Below, piece after piece: positions 9,608 to 18,043 of a stretch of DNA of 64,000 bases. The translations under genes and the position numbers were made by a program. Positions within the stretch are counted from its first letter, which is position 1; the number at the start of each line of letters is the position of its first letter. The stretch is from Helianthus annuus (taxonomy: Eukaryota; Streptophyta; Magnoliopsida; Asterales; Asteraceae). The stretch is taken from NCBI RefSeq assembly GCF_002127325.2, contig NC_035437.2, positions 156,089,880 to 156,153,879 on the forward strand, given 5' to 3'. Below the pieces are notes generated by a model. It had not been told where the DNA came from. It did not search any database and worked only from the letters and a program-made list of their open reading frames with translations.

Positions 9608-10808
9608 TGTCACACCCCCAAGTTCCCTGAATTAATATGCTTAGAATATGATATTATATCAGGGAACTTGCATTTGAATCTTTTGGCTACCCGTATCGCC
9701 CTTTTCGCGTTCGGTTCGGTTTACGTAACTAGTTTGCGTAAATTGACCGAAACGGGTCAAACGATATCATTTTTACTTCAAAATCCAGAATGTATTTAGT
9801 ATACCCATATTATACAAGTATTCAAACTTGTCGGGTCTAAATCACATTCTATCCGGTCTTTCGCTTAATCGTGCGTAAACCGTATCACTCCTAAAACTAA
9901 CCGGTCAAAGCTTAAGCTTAAATAAAAGACCCGTTAGGAATCTAATAGGTTAATTATAAAACCTTTGTTCCAGATTAGGAAGCCCGGTAAAAGCTATCAA
10001 CACTTATCGTTTGTGACTTATACTTGCTCAGGTAAATACATTTTGACTTATTTTCCCTATACGGGCTTGGGGTACGGTATTTAAAATACCGCTTGATCGG
10101 GCGCACAAGTCCTGCGCCCTATGGGTGTACAGTCTTGAATAGCTTGTGCGATTTCGTTTAAACAGTTTTGTCTTACTTAAAGGCTTTAGGGGGTTATTGA
10201 CCATGTCCCGGATATCCTTGGCATTTTCTTACGAGATGGCCACGACCAGAGCACGGGGTGTAGGCGTACACCCGTCGTGTATAACTCTTTAATGTGGTGT
10301 GTCGATTAAATCTCTAGCCCGGACAGTAGATCCCGGGCCACCAGAGATATAAGTGCATGTAATTCGTTCACAAGTTTATATTATATAATTATCCCAAGTT
10401 AATAAAATATTTATGCCTTGTGCATTTAAATCAATTTTCAATCATTTACAAAATGAGTCAGTCGATTTGTATTTACCAGTGTAAACTGACGTATTTTTCC
10501 CAAAAGATTAAGTGCAGGTACTATACGGAAATAGGCTGGCTGTTTCCTAGAGAGCGTCCACAATAGTCTCGCAAACTCGGACGACATTTATCTGTTGAAC
10601 TATTTATTTCTATTTTTATTTGATCCGCCTGTGGATCCATTTCAACGACTGTGATATTTATTATTGCACTTTAATTAAAGTTGAAATGTTTCTATTCTGC
10701 TTCCGCTGTGCATTATTATATTGTGTTGATTGTCTATGACGATGCCAACTACGTCACTGTACCCCACACCGGGCCCACCGGTGACACGTGGAAATTGGGG
10801 GTGTGACA
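9608..10808 (+). repeat. 5' LTR of Tekay element 1, shortened with an inverted left end
   Basis: It is only 1201 bp against 3532 bp for the 3' LTR. From about 9658 to 10808 it matches 20425-21575 with few differences. Its first 12 bases, TGTCACACCCCC, are the reverse complement of the LTR's own 3' terminus (GGGGGTGTGACA). The next 42 bases are the reverse complement of 20396-20438, so 9620-9670 is a hairpin with arms AAGTTCCCTGA and TCAGGGAACTT. About 2.35 kb of normal U3 is missing. Confidence 0.88.
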
Positions 10809-10811
10809 GGT

Positions 10812-10824
10812 TGGTATCAGAGCC
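10812..10824 (+). other. Primer binding site of Tekay element 1
   Basis: TGGTATCAGAGCC, three bases after the LTR end, complements the 3' end of initiator tRNA-Met. The same site with the same spacing is in element 2. Confidence 0.92.
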
Positions 10825-11011
10825 AACGCTGAGTGAATTAAACACTATCCTAACATGTTTAATCTCAGTTACACAATTGCACATTCCTCGATTTTCGAGT
10901 CTAGACAAAGAACTTAGGAAATGTTCAACATTTCGTTTAATTTATTTTTATTATTATGCATTGTCTTATATATATTGTTGTGCAACTTGTTTGATTTTTG
11001 ACAGGATCACT

Positions 11012-12331
11012 ATGCCGCCAAGAATGAGAGGTCGAGGAGGATTTGCTACTACCCACGACCATGAGGCAGGGCCCTCACATAGGCGAGCACCATCCGCCAC
11101 GCACAACACAGCCGCCAACGACCTTTGGAGGTCTTTCGCCGAGCCTGCTAGACACTCGGTGTCCGCCAGCACTTCACCGTCTTTACCCCACTCGTTTGGG
11201 CCCCACTCGGAGAATGGGCCCCATGGTTCGCATGGATCATACATACCATTGCACCAGTCACCGCACCAGTATCCAGCGCCAGCCTACCAGGGTTTGTATA
11301 ACCCTAATGCTTATGTGGAGGAGCCAGTGGGCCACAACCCACTCGGGCCGGAGGACCATTTTCCGGGAGGGCACGAGATGGACGTAGACGAGGATACGGA
11401 CCCGTCGCTACCACCATCAGGTACGCCTAACCATCCGATTGAGATATCGGATGGGTCACCATACACAGGATCACCATTTAATGGTGTGGATAGTTACGAG
11501 GAGAGGTTTCGGCAGTATGATTGGTACCACACCCCTAGCCACAACTCTCCGATGCTTCAATCACTCCATGGTACCCCGATGCTCCAATCGCTCCATGGTT
11601 CACCGGTGCACTCGCAGCACCACTAGCAGCAGCTTCAACAGCAGCCGCCTCTACCGCAGGACCTATCTGAGGCCCTGTGGCGTGACGTGATCACTCCGTC
11701 ACCACCGCCGCCACCAGTCTTACCTCCTCCGCCTCAGAGGCCAAGGAGGAACGCGCGCATGTCTACGCGCGGAGGGATTCGCATAGGCACCCCTCCACGT
11801 GTTAGTAGCAGCCGCTACACGTCTCTACCCGGGGAGTCTGAGACAGGGGAGTCTCAGCATCCCGTATCGGAGGTTACTTCTGTTCCGATCCCGCCTCTGC
11901 CGCCGCAGAATTTCGGGGAGCCGATTCCAGCCTTCGCCAGCTCAGCGCCATTCGACCCATTCGCCCAGCTCTATCCTCAGGGCTACGACTACACGGGAGA
12001 CCCTTATTGGCAAGCTGCCAACTTCAGCTCACTCCCACATAGTGGTCCACTTGGAGACCCTTGGGCTGCTGGCCCATCTACTTTTGGTTACCCTCCGGGT
12101 TACCAGCAGCCACCGCAGCCGCAGCCTTACCAGCCGCCGCAGCCGCAGCACTACCAGCCACCACCACCGGCGCCTATGATGTCGCCGCCGCAGGTTCAGG
12201 AGATCCTGCAGGGGATTGATAGCATGCGACGCGAGTTTCAGCACAATATGCGAGAGGATCGCCGACGCACCAGTGGCATGTTTAAGAAGGTATTTGATTT
12301 GCTCAAGGGTAAGAGCAAGAAGGATCGTTGA
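11012..12331 (+). CDS. Accessory Pro/Gln-rich ORF of Tekay element 1 (one in-frame UAG)
   Basis: The frame runs 439 codon positions from ATG 11012 (MPPRMRGRGG) to TGA 12329-12331, broken only by TAG at 11624-11626 (after codon 204). The conserved copy in element 2 begins at the homologous ATG. Seen: an Arg/Gly-rich start, GPSHRR, Ser/His/Pro-rich segments, the acidic motif MDVDEDTDP followed by GTPNHPIEISDG, a proline-rich middle, tyrosine/glutamine-rich YQPPQPQ repeats and a basic C-terminal tail (FDLLKGKSKKDR). I recognise no known domain. It is not Gag, because Gag lies in the downstream ORF. The homologous place in element 2 has glutamine codons, so the TAG may be a C-to-T change of CAG. 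A CAG just before the ATG (ACAG in this copy) would also fit a splice acceptor. An RNA-binding or packaging role is only a guess. Confidence 0.7.
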
Positions 12332-12358
12332 ATCCTTCGATTATCATTTCATGTACTC

Positions 12359-12560
12359 ATGTCCCTGCGTGGACATTTATTCCAGTACTCTACCCCTGCG
12401 TGGGTATATCTATCTTTCTCTACCCCTGTGTGGGTATGTTATCCTGTTAACCCCTGCGTGGGTTTGTTTTATTTTATTTTGTTATTGTTGTACTTGTTTA
12501 GCCCCTGCGCGGGCATGTTATTCATGCTAGTTATGTTATTTCAAAGTCCCGTTTAGGGCA
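12359..12560 (+). other. Array of five CUGCGU-loop RNA hairpins plus one CCC/GGG hairpin
   Basis: This starts 28 nt after the accessory ORF stop. Hairpins (stem / loop): 12359-12376 ATGTCC-GGACAT / CTGCGT; 12391-12406 TACCC-GGGTA / CTGCGT; 12421-12436 TACCC-GGGTA / CTGTGT; 12449-12464 AACCC-GGGTT / CTGCGT; 12501-12514 GCCC-GGGC / CTGCGC. A sixth hairpin with another loop, GTCCCGTTTAGGGCA, is at 12546-12560. Stems differ between copies yet stay paired, while loops hardly change. Element 2 has the same series with the same spacing (27630-27818). Function unknown. Confidence 0.85.
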
Positions 12561-12772
12561 TAGATGTACTCGTACTTTATTAAAATTTGAAATGGTTGAT
12601 TTAAATTTCTTATTTAGTTATGTGCATGAATTTAACATTTAATAATGGAAAATATCAATTTTTATTTGATTTGCCATTTTATAAGAATCTTAGTAAGGTA
12701 TAACCTAGCTTGAATGCCTTATTAACAGGCCTGGCCCTGATGGTAAAACCTGGTTGAAAAGATTCAACTCCC

Positions 12773-12798
12773 TGTTAACATCTGAGAACATGTTAACA
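12773..12798 (+). other. Palindromic-stem hairpin in the gag leader
   Basis: TGTTAACAT pairs perfectly with ATGTTAACA over a loop of 8 nt. TGTTAACA is itself self-complementary, so the arms could also pair between two RNAs. The stem is identical in element 2 (28182-28207) although the loops and flanks differ. Confidence 0.7.
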
Positions 12799-12846
12799 TT
12801 CTGGGCTAAGCGTGGTCTGTAGAATCACACGACCCACCTTTTAATA

Positions 12847-13179
12847 AATTATCTACAGATTATATCTGTATACAAGTCTATTAATGACTTGATACCTACG
12901 GGTTATGACTATGTCATATAGTGGCAGTTGTGGTCTATGACTCCCTGCCTAGTAAAGAATTATCTACAGATTATATCTGTATACAAGTCTATTAATGACT
13001 TGATACCTACGGGTTATGACTATGTCATATAGTGGCAGTTGTGGTCTATGACTCCCTGCCTAGTAAAGAATTATCTACAGATTATATCTGTACACAAGTC
13101 TATTAATGGCTTGATACCTACGGGTTATAACTATGTTATATAATGACAGTTGTGGTTTATGACTCTCTGTCTAGTAAAG
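12847..13179 (+). repeat. Three tandem 111-bp units, each a chain of hairpins
   Basis: Units start at about 12847, 12958 and 13069. In unit 1: TACAGAT/ATCTGTA (12854-12870), CAAGTC/GACTTG (12873-12891), a TACCTACGGGT turn, TATGAC/GTCATA (12904-12918) and GGCAG/CTGCC (12923-12949). In unit 3 the last two become TATAAC/GTTATA (13126-13140) and GACAG/CTGTC (13145-13171): both sides changed together, so pairing is kept. The single equivalent block in element 2 has other stem sequences in the same order. The gag start follows 250 bp later. Confidence 0.85.
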
Positions 13180-13429
13180 GATTATTTGTTTAATTATACA
13201 ATTTATAATCCTATAAAAATCTAAATTTATAATTTAGTGATTGTCCTTGTGACTAGGCCTATGGTGCCAATATATATATTTTCATTCCTTGATTGCTAAT
13301 AAGAGCCTGAATGAAATTTATTAAATTAACTGCTAAGGTTTTTGATACCATGGTTAATAAATCGTCTAGGACGATAATACTGTTAGGTTCTAAATAAGAC
13401 CTTGTCCTTTATTGTAGCTTAAAGCTACG

Positions 13430-16400
13430 ATGGCCAAATCGGAAGAAACCAACAGTCATTCTGGGGAACGCTCAGATAATGCAAAGATTCACGTTACCGG
13501 TGCAGAATTGCAAGCACTGATTGATAATGCTGTCGCCAAGGCTATGGATAGGCAGTTCAAAGAATCTAGTGGTACTCAGAGTAGAACCCGCTCAGTGACG
13601 CATGTCAAGGCTAAGACTCATTCTGGGGCTCATAGTAAGCCGCCGTCTAAAAAGAGTGAGCCAAAGAAAGTTGAGGATGATAATCATTCCTCCAACCACA
13701 GCAGCGTCCCAAAGCAGGAGATTGAGCTGAAGCATGACACGTACAGCAGGTCCTGTACGTACAAGTATTTTGTATCCTGCAAGCCCAGAGATTTCACTGG
13801 GGAAAAGGGAGCCGTCGACTGCATGACGTGGATTGACGAGATGGACACTGTAGTTGATATCAGCGGTTGTGCTGATAGGGATGTCGTGAAGTACGTGTCC
13901 CAGTCATTCAAAGGAGATGCGTTAGCATGGTGGAAGTCACTCCTACAAGCTGCCGGTAAGGCCACACTGTACAGTTTGTCATGGGAACAGTTTGTGGCCC
14001 TGATTAAAGAGAACTTCTGTCCGCAGCACGAGGTCGAGCGAATTGAATCGGATTTTGTATCCTTAGTCATGAAGAACCTCGATTGTCAAGCGTATCTTAC
14101 TACGTTCAACACGTTGTCTCGTTTAGTGCCTTACTTGGTGACCCCGGAGCCGCGTAGGATTGCTCGATTTATTGGGGGTCTGGCACCGGAGATAAAAGCA
14201 AGTGTCAAAGCTTCAAGACCTACAACATTTAGATCCGTAGCTGATCTATCCCTCTCCCTCACTCAAGACGTGGTAAGATTGAGAGCTATGAAGAGCTCTG
14301 AGGAGAACAAACGGAAACGTGAGGATGACACCTCACGAAGATCTGAAAAGCGACATAGAGGGAACAACGACCACAGGAAAGGGTCGGGGTCTAGGAGAAA
14401 TGATCATCAGTCGGGTGAGAAACCCAGATGCAAGATCTGCAGGAGGCACCACTTTGGGAGGTGTCGGTTGGAAACGAAATTCCAGTCTTCGGAGAAGCGA
14501 TGTGGAATCTGCAAGTCCACAGACCATAAAGCTGTGGATTGCAAAAAGATGAAAGATGCAACGTGTTTTGGTTGCAACGAAAAAGGTCACATCCGGCCCA
14601 ACTGTCCAAAGTTTGCAAAGAAGGCCGAGGAAGGGAAGAAGACTAATGCGAGAGTCTTCATGATGGATGCAAAGGAAGCAGTCCTCGCTGATAACGTCAT
14701 TACCGGTACGTTTCTTGTAAACGATATTTTTGCTAGAGTTTTGTTTGATTCGGGGGCTGATAAGTCGTTTGTAGATAATAAGTTTTGTAAACTGTTGAAC
14801 CTTCCTGTTAAAACCTTAAGTGTGAAATATGAGGTGGAATTAGCCGATGGAACCATAGAAACCGCCTCAACTGTTCTAGATGGATGTGTATTATCCATTA
14901 GGAATCATTCTTTCCCGTTATCCTTGCTTCCCTTTAAGTTAGCTGGATTCGACATAGTAATAGGCATGGATTGGTTGTCAAGTAACCAAGCCCAGATTCT
15001 GTGCAATAGAAAGCAAGTAATAGTTAAGACTCCGTCTGGTGAGTCACTTACTATTCAAGGAGATACCCAGCATGGATTGCCCGAGCAAGTGTCCATGCTC
15101 AAAGCATCCAGATGCATGCAGAAGGGATGTGTCATTTATATGGCACAAGTTACCATAAATGAGCCGAAGCCGAAGATTGAAGATATTCCTGTTATCTCGG
15201 AATATCCTGAAGTGTTTCCTGAAGAACTACCCGGATTGCCACCGGATAGACAAGTAGAGTTTCGGATAGATATCATACCAGGTGCAGCACCTGTAGCAAG
15301 AGCACCATACAGATTGGCACCAACGGAGATGAAGGAGTTGAGGACGCAGTTGGATGAGCTTTTAGCTAAAGGTTTTATTAGACCTAGCTCGTCTCCTTGG
15401 GGAGCGCCAATCTTGTTCGTTAAAAAGAAGGACGGATCGATGCGTCTGTGCATCGATTACCGTGAGCTTAATAAGGTCACTATCAAGAATAGGTATCCGT
15501 TACCCAGGATCGACGATCTGTTCGATCAGTTGCAAGGGGCAAGTTATTTCTCCAAGATTGACCTGAGGTCGGGTTATCATCAGTTGAAGGTCAAGGAGGA
15601 AGACGTACACAAGACCGCGTTTAGGACTCGTTATGGACATTACGAGTTCCTAGTGATGCCGTTTGGGCTCACCAACGCACCAGCCGCATTCATGGATCTC
15701 ATGAATCGCGTCTGCAAACCTTATTTAGATAAGTTCGTCATCGTCTTCATTGATGACATTCTTATCTACTCGAAGAACCAAGCTGATCATGAGAAACACC
15801 TTCGTTGTATTCTCAAACTTCTGTATCAAGAGAAGCTTTATGCCAAATTTTCGAAGTGTGAATTTTGGCTTCGAGAAGTCCAATTCCTTGGACATGTTGT
15901 AAGCGAGCGTGGTATCCAAGTAGATCCCGCTAAAGTTGAAGCAGTCATGAACTGGCAGGAGCCGAAGACTCCTACCGAGATTCGCAGTTTCCTCGGATTG
16001 GCAGGATATTATAGGAGATTCATCGAGAACTTCTCAAGGATTGCTGCGCCCCTAACTTCGTTGACCCGTAAGAAGATTAAGTTTGACTGGGGCCCTAAGC
16101 AGCAGGAATCCTTTGACATTCTGAAGCAGAAGCTGAGCAATGCGCCAGTGTTGACATTGCCCGATGGTATAGATGAATTTGTGGTGTACTGTGACGCATC
16201 ACACACTGGCATGGGTTGCGTACTCATGCAGAAAGGCAAAGTCATTGCCTACGCTTCTCGCCAGCTAAAGGTGCACGAGAAGAACTACACCACCCACGAT
16301 TTGGAATTGGGTGCGGTTGTATTTGCATTGAAGCTATGGAGACATTACTTGTATGGAACCAAGTGTATCATTTATTCGGATCACAAGAGTCTTCAGCATC

Positions 16401-18007
16401 TGTTCAATCAGAAGGAATTGAACATGCGTCAAAGGCGATGGATGGAAACCTTGAACGATTATGACTGTGAGATAAGATACCATCCAGGCAAGGCAAATGT
16501 GGTTGTCGACGCCTTAAGCAGAAAGGAAAGGGTTAAACCAATCAGGATCAATGCCAAGCGCATTGAAATAAGAAATAACTTGAATGAAAGGGTGTTAGCT
16601 GCACAGAAGGAAGCTGTGCTGGAAGCTAACTATCCTGCAGAAAAGTTGGGAGTAACTGAGGAGCAGTTATCCCACGACAAGGATGGAATGTTACGACTAA
16701 ACGGACGAATATGGGTTCCAGTATATGGAGGACTTCGGAATGTTATCCTCCAGGAAGCCCACAGCTCTAAATACTCAGTTCATCCTGGAGCAGATAAGAT
16801 GTACCAGGATTTGAAGTCAAACTACTGGTGGATTGGTTTGAAGAAGTCCGTGGCCGAGTATGTGGCCAAATGCTTGACTTGTGCGCAAGTCAAAGCTGAG
16901 CATCAGAAACCGTCAGGTCTGCTTCAGCAACCTGAAATTCCCAAGTGGAAATGGGAAATGGTGACAATGGATTTTATCACCAAGTTGCCGAAGACGAAAA
17001 AGGGAAATGATACCATATGGGTCATAGTAGACAGACTGACTAAGTCAGCCCATTTTCTACCCATCAAGGAGACGTATAGCTCAGATATGTTAGCTCAATT
17101 ATACGTCGATAAGATAGTAGCGCTACATGGTATACCTATATCTATTATCTCTGATAGGGATACTAGATATACGTCACATTTTTGGAAAAGTTTCCAACAG
17201 TCGTTGGGCACTCGTTTGAATTTTAGTACGGCTTACCATCCTCAGACTGATGGTCAGAGTGAGCGTACTATTCAAACTCTGGAAGACATGCTCCGTGCAT
17301 GTGCGATCGACTTGGGTGGTAGTTGGGATAAGCACCTACCACTGATTGAATTCTCCTACAACAATAGCTACCATTCCAGCATAAAGGCTGCGCCTTTTGA
17401 GGCCCTATACGGTAGGAAGTGTAGATCGCCCATTTGTTGGGCAGAAGTTGGAGATGTCCAGTTGTCTGGACCGGATATCGTCTTTGAGACGACAGACAAG
17501 ATCGTTCAGATCCGTGATCGTTTGAAAGCTGCCAGGGATAGGCAGAAAAGTTATGCGGATCCTAAGCGCAAAGATTTTCACTTCGATGTAGGTGAAAAAG
17601 TGTTGCTTAAAGTATCACCTTGGAAAGGTGTAATGCGATTTGGAAAGAAAGGCAAGCTAAGCCCGAGATACATAGGACCTTTCGAGATAATCGAACGTGT
17701 CGGGGCAGTCGCTTACAAGTTAAACTTGCCTGAAGAGCTTAGTGCCATTCATAATGTGTTTCACATCTGTAATTTGAAGAAGTGTTTCGCTGACGACTCA
17801 CTGGTTATACCGCATACAGATATACACATAGACGAAAGTCTAAAGTTTGTTGAAAAACCTTTGTCGATTGAGGATCGACAGGTAAAGAAGCTTCGAAGGA
17901 AGCAAGTGCCTATTGTTAAGGTCAAATGGGATGCCCGTAGAGGTCCCGAATACACGTGGGAAGTGGAATCCACGATGAAAGAAAAATATCCCCAATTGTT
18001 TGAATAA
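13430..18007 (+). CDS. Gag-Pol polyprotein of Tekay element 1
   Basis: The 1525-codon uninterrupted frame starts at ATG after GCTACG, the same place as in element 2. In order: capsid-type Gag (around residues 100-290), three Cys/His clusters (334-345, 358-371, and the CCHC knuckle [14 protein letters not shown] at 379-392), aspartic protease (DSGA 440-443), reverse transcriptase (FIDDILIYS, Asp775/776), RNase H ([10 protein letters not shown], Asp922), integrase with an HHCC zinc module starting at His1111 and catalytic Asp1181, Asp1242, Glu1278 (35 residues between the last two), a GPF/Y-type segment and a C-terminal chromodomain (near [15 protein letters not shown] to the end). The domain order and chromodomain are those of Ty3/Gypsy chromoviruses, where the chromodomain is thought to guide integration into heterochromatin. 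All catalytic residues look intact. Because the 5' LTR lacks most of U3, expression from its own promoter is uncertain. Confidence 0.96.
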   Translation: MAKSEETNSHSGERSDNAKIHVTGAELQALIDNAVAKAMDRQFKESSGTQSRTRSVTHVKAKTHSGAHSKPPSKKSEPKKVEDDNHSSNHSSVPKQEIELKHDTYSRSCTYKYFVSCKPRDFTGEKGAVDCMTWIDEMDTVVDISGCADRDVVKYVSQSFKGDALAWWKSLLQAAGKATLYSLSWEQFVALIKENFCPQHEVERIESDFVSLVMKNLDCQAYLTTFNTLSRLVPYLVTPEPRRIARFIGGLAPEIKASVKASRPTTFRSVADLSLSLTQDVVRLRAMKSSEENKRKREDDTSRRSEKRHRGNNDHRKGSGSRRNDHQSGEKPRCKICRRHHFGRCRLETKFQSSEKRCGICKSTDHKAVDCKKMKDATCFGCNEKGHIRPNCPKFAKKAEEGKKTNARVFMMDAKEAVLADNVITGTFLVNDIFARVLFDSGADKSFVDNKFCKLLNLPVKTLSVKYEVELADGTIETASTVLDGCVLSIRNHSFPLSLLPFKLAGFDIVIGMDWLSSNQAQILCNRKQVIVKTPSGESLTIQGDTQHGLPEQVSMLKASRCMQKGCVIYMAQVTINEPKPKIEDIPVISEYPEVFPEELPGLPPDRQVEFRIDIIPGAAPVARAPYRLAPTEMKELRTQLDELLAKGFIRPSSSPWGAPILFVKKKDGSMRLCIDYRELNKVTIKNRYPLPRIDDLFDQLQGASYFSKIDLRSGYHQLKVKEEDVHKTAFRTRYGHYEFLVMPFGLTNAPAAFMDLMNRVCKPYLDKFVIVFIDDILIYSKNQADHEKHLRCILKLLYQEKLYAKFSKCEFWLREVQFLGHVVSERGIQVDPAKVEAVMNWQEPKTPTEIRSFLGLAGYYRRFIENFSRIAAPLTSLTRKKIKFDWGPKQQESFDILKQKLSNAPVLTLPDGIDEFVVYCDASHTGMGCVLMQKGKVIAYASRQLKVHEKNYTTHDLELGAVVFALKLWRHYLYGTKCIIYSDHKSLQHLFNQKELNMRQRRWMETLNDYDCEIRYHPGKANVVVDALSRKERVKPIRINAKRIEIRNNLNERVLAAQKEAVLEANYPAEKLGVTEEQLSHDKDGMLRLNGRIWVPVYGGLRNVILQEAHSSKYSVHPGADKMYQDLKSNYWWIGLKKSVAEYVAKCLTCAQVKAEHQKPSGLLQQPEIPKWKWEMVTMDFITKLPKTKKGNDTIWVIVDRLTKSAHFLPIKETYSSDMLAQLYVDKIVALHGIPISIISDRDTRYTSHFWKSFQQSLGTRLNFSTAYHPQTDGQSERTIQTLEDMLRACAIDLGGSWDKHLPLIEFSYNNSYHSSIKAAPFEALYGRKCRSPICWAEVGDVQLSGPDIVFETTDKIVQIRDRLKAARDRQKSYADPKRKDFHFDVGEKVLLKVSPWKGVMRFGKKGKLSPRYIGPFEIIERVGAVAYKLNLPEELSAIHNVFHICNLKKCFADDSLVIPHTDIHIDESLKFVEKPLSIEDRQVKKLRRKQVPIVKVKWDARRGPEYTWEVESTMKEKYPQLFE

Positions 18008-18027
18008 ATCTCGGGGTCGAGATTTCT

Positions 18028-18043
18028 TTTAAGGGGGTGAGGA
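18028..18043 (+). other. Polypurine tract of Tekay element 1
   Basis: TTTAAGGGGGTGAGGA lies directly before the 3' LTR (TGTAACACC) and is identical to the tract at 33321-33336 in element 2. It is the expected plus-strand primer. Confidence 0.88.

Noticed and set aside
12216..12556. Frames of 104 and 65 codons over the hairpin array
   Set aside because: They are out of frame with the accessory ORF and consist of the repeated CCCTGCGTGGG coding by chance.
12359..12560. CRISPR-like or bacterial terminator reading of the hairpins
   Set aside because: Eukaryotic retrotransposon context. Repeats vary in stems and lack constant full-length repeats and unique spacers.
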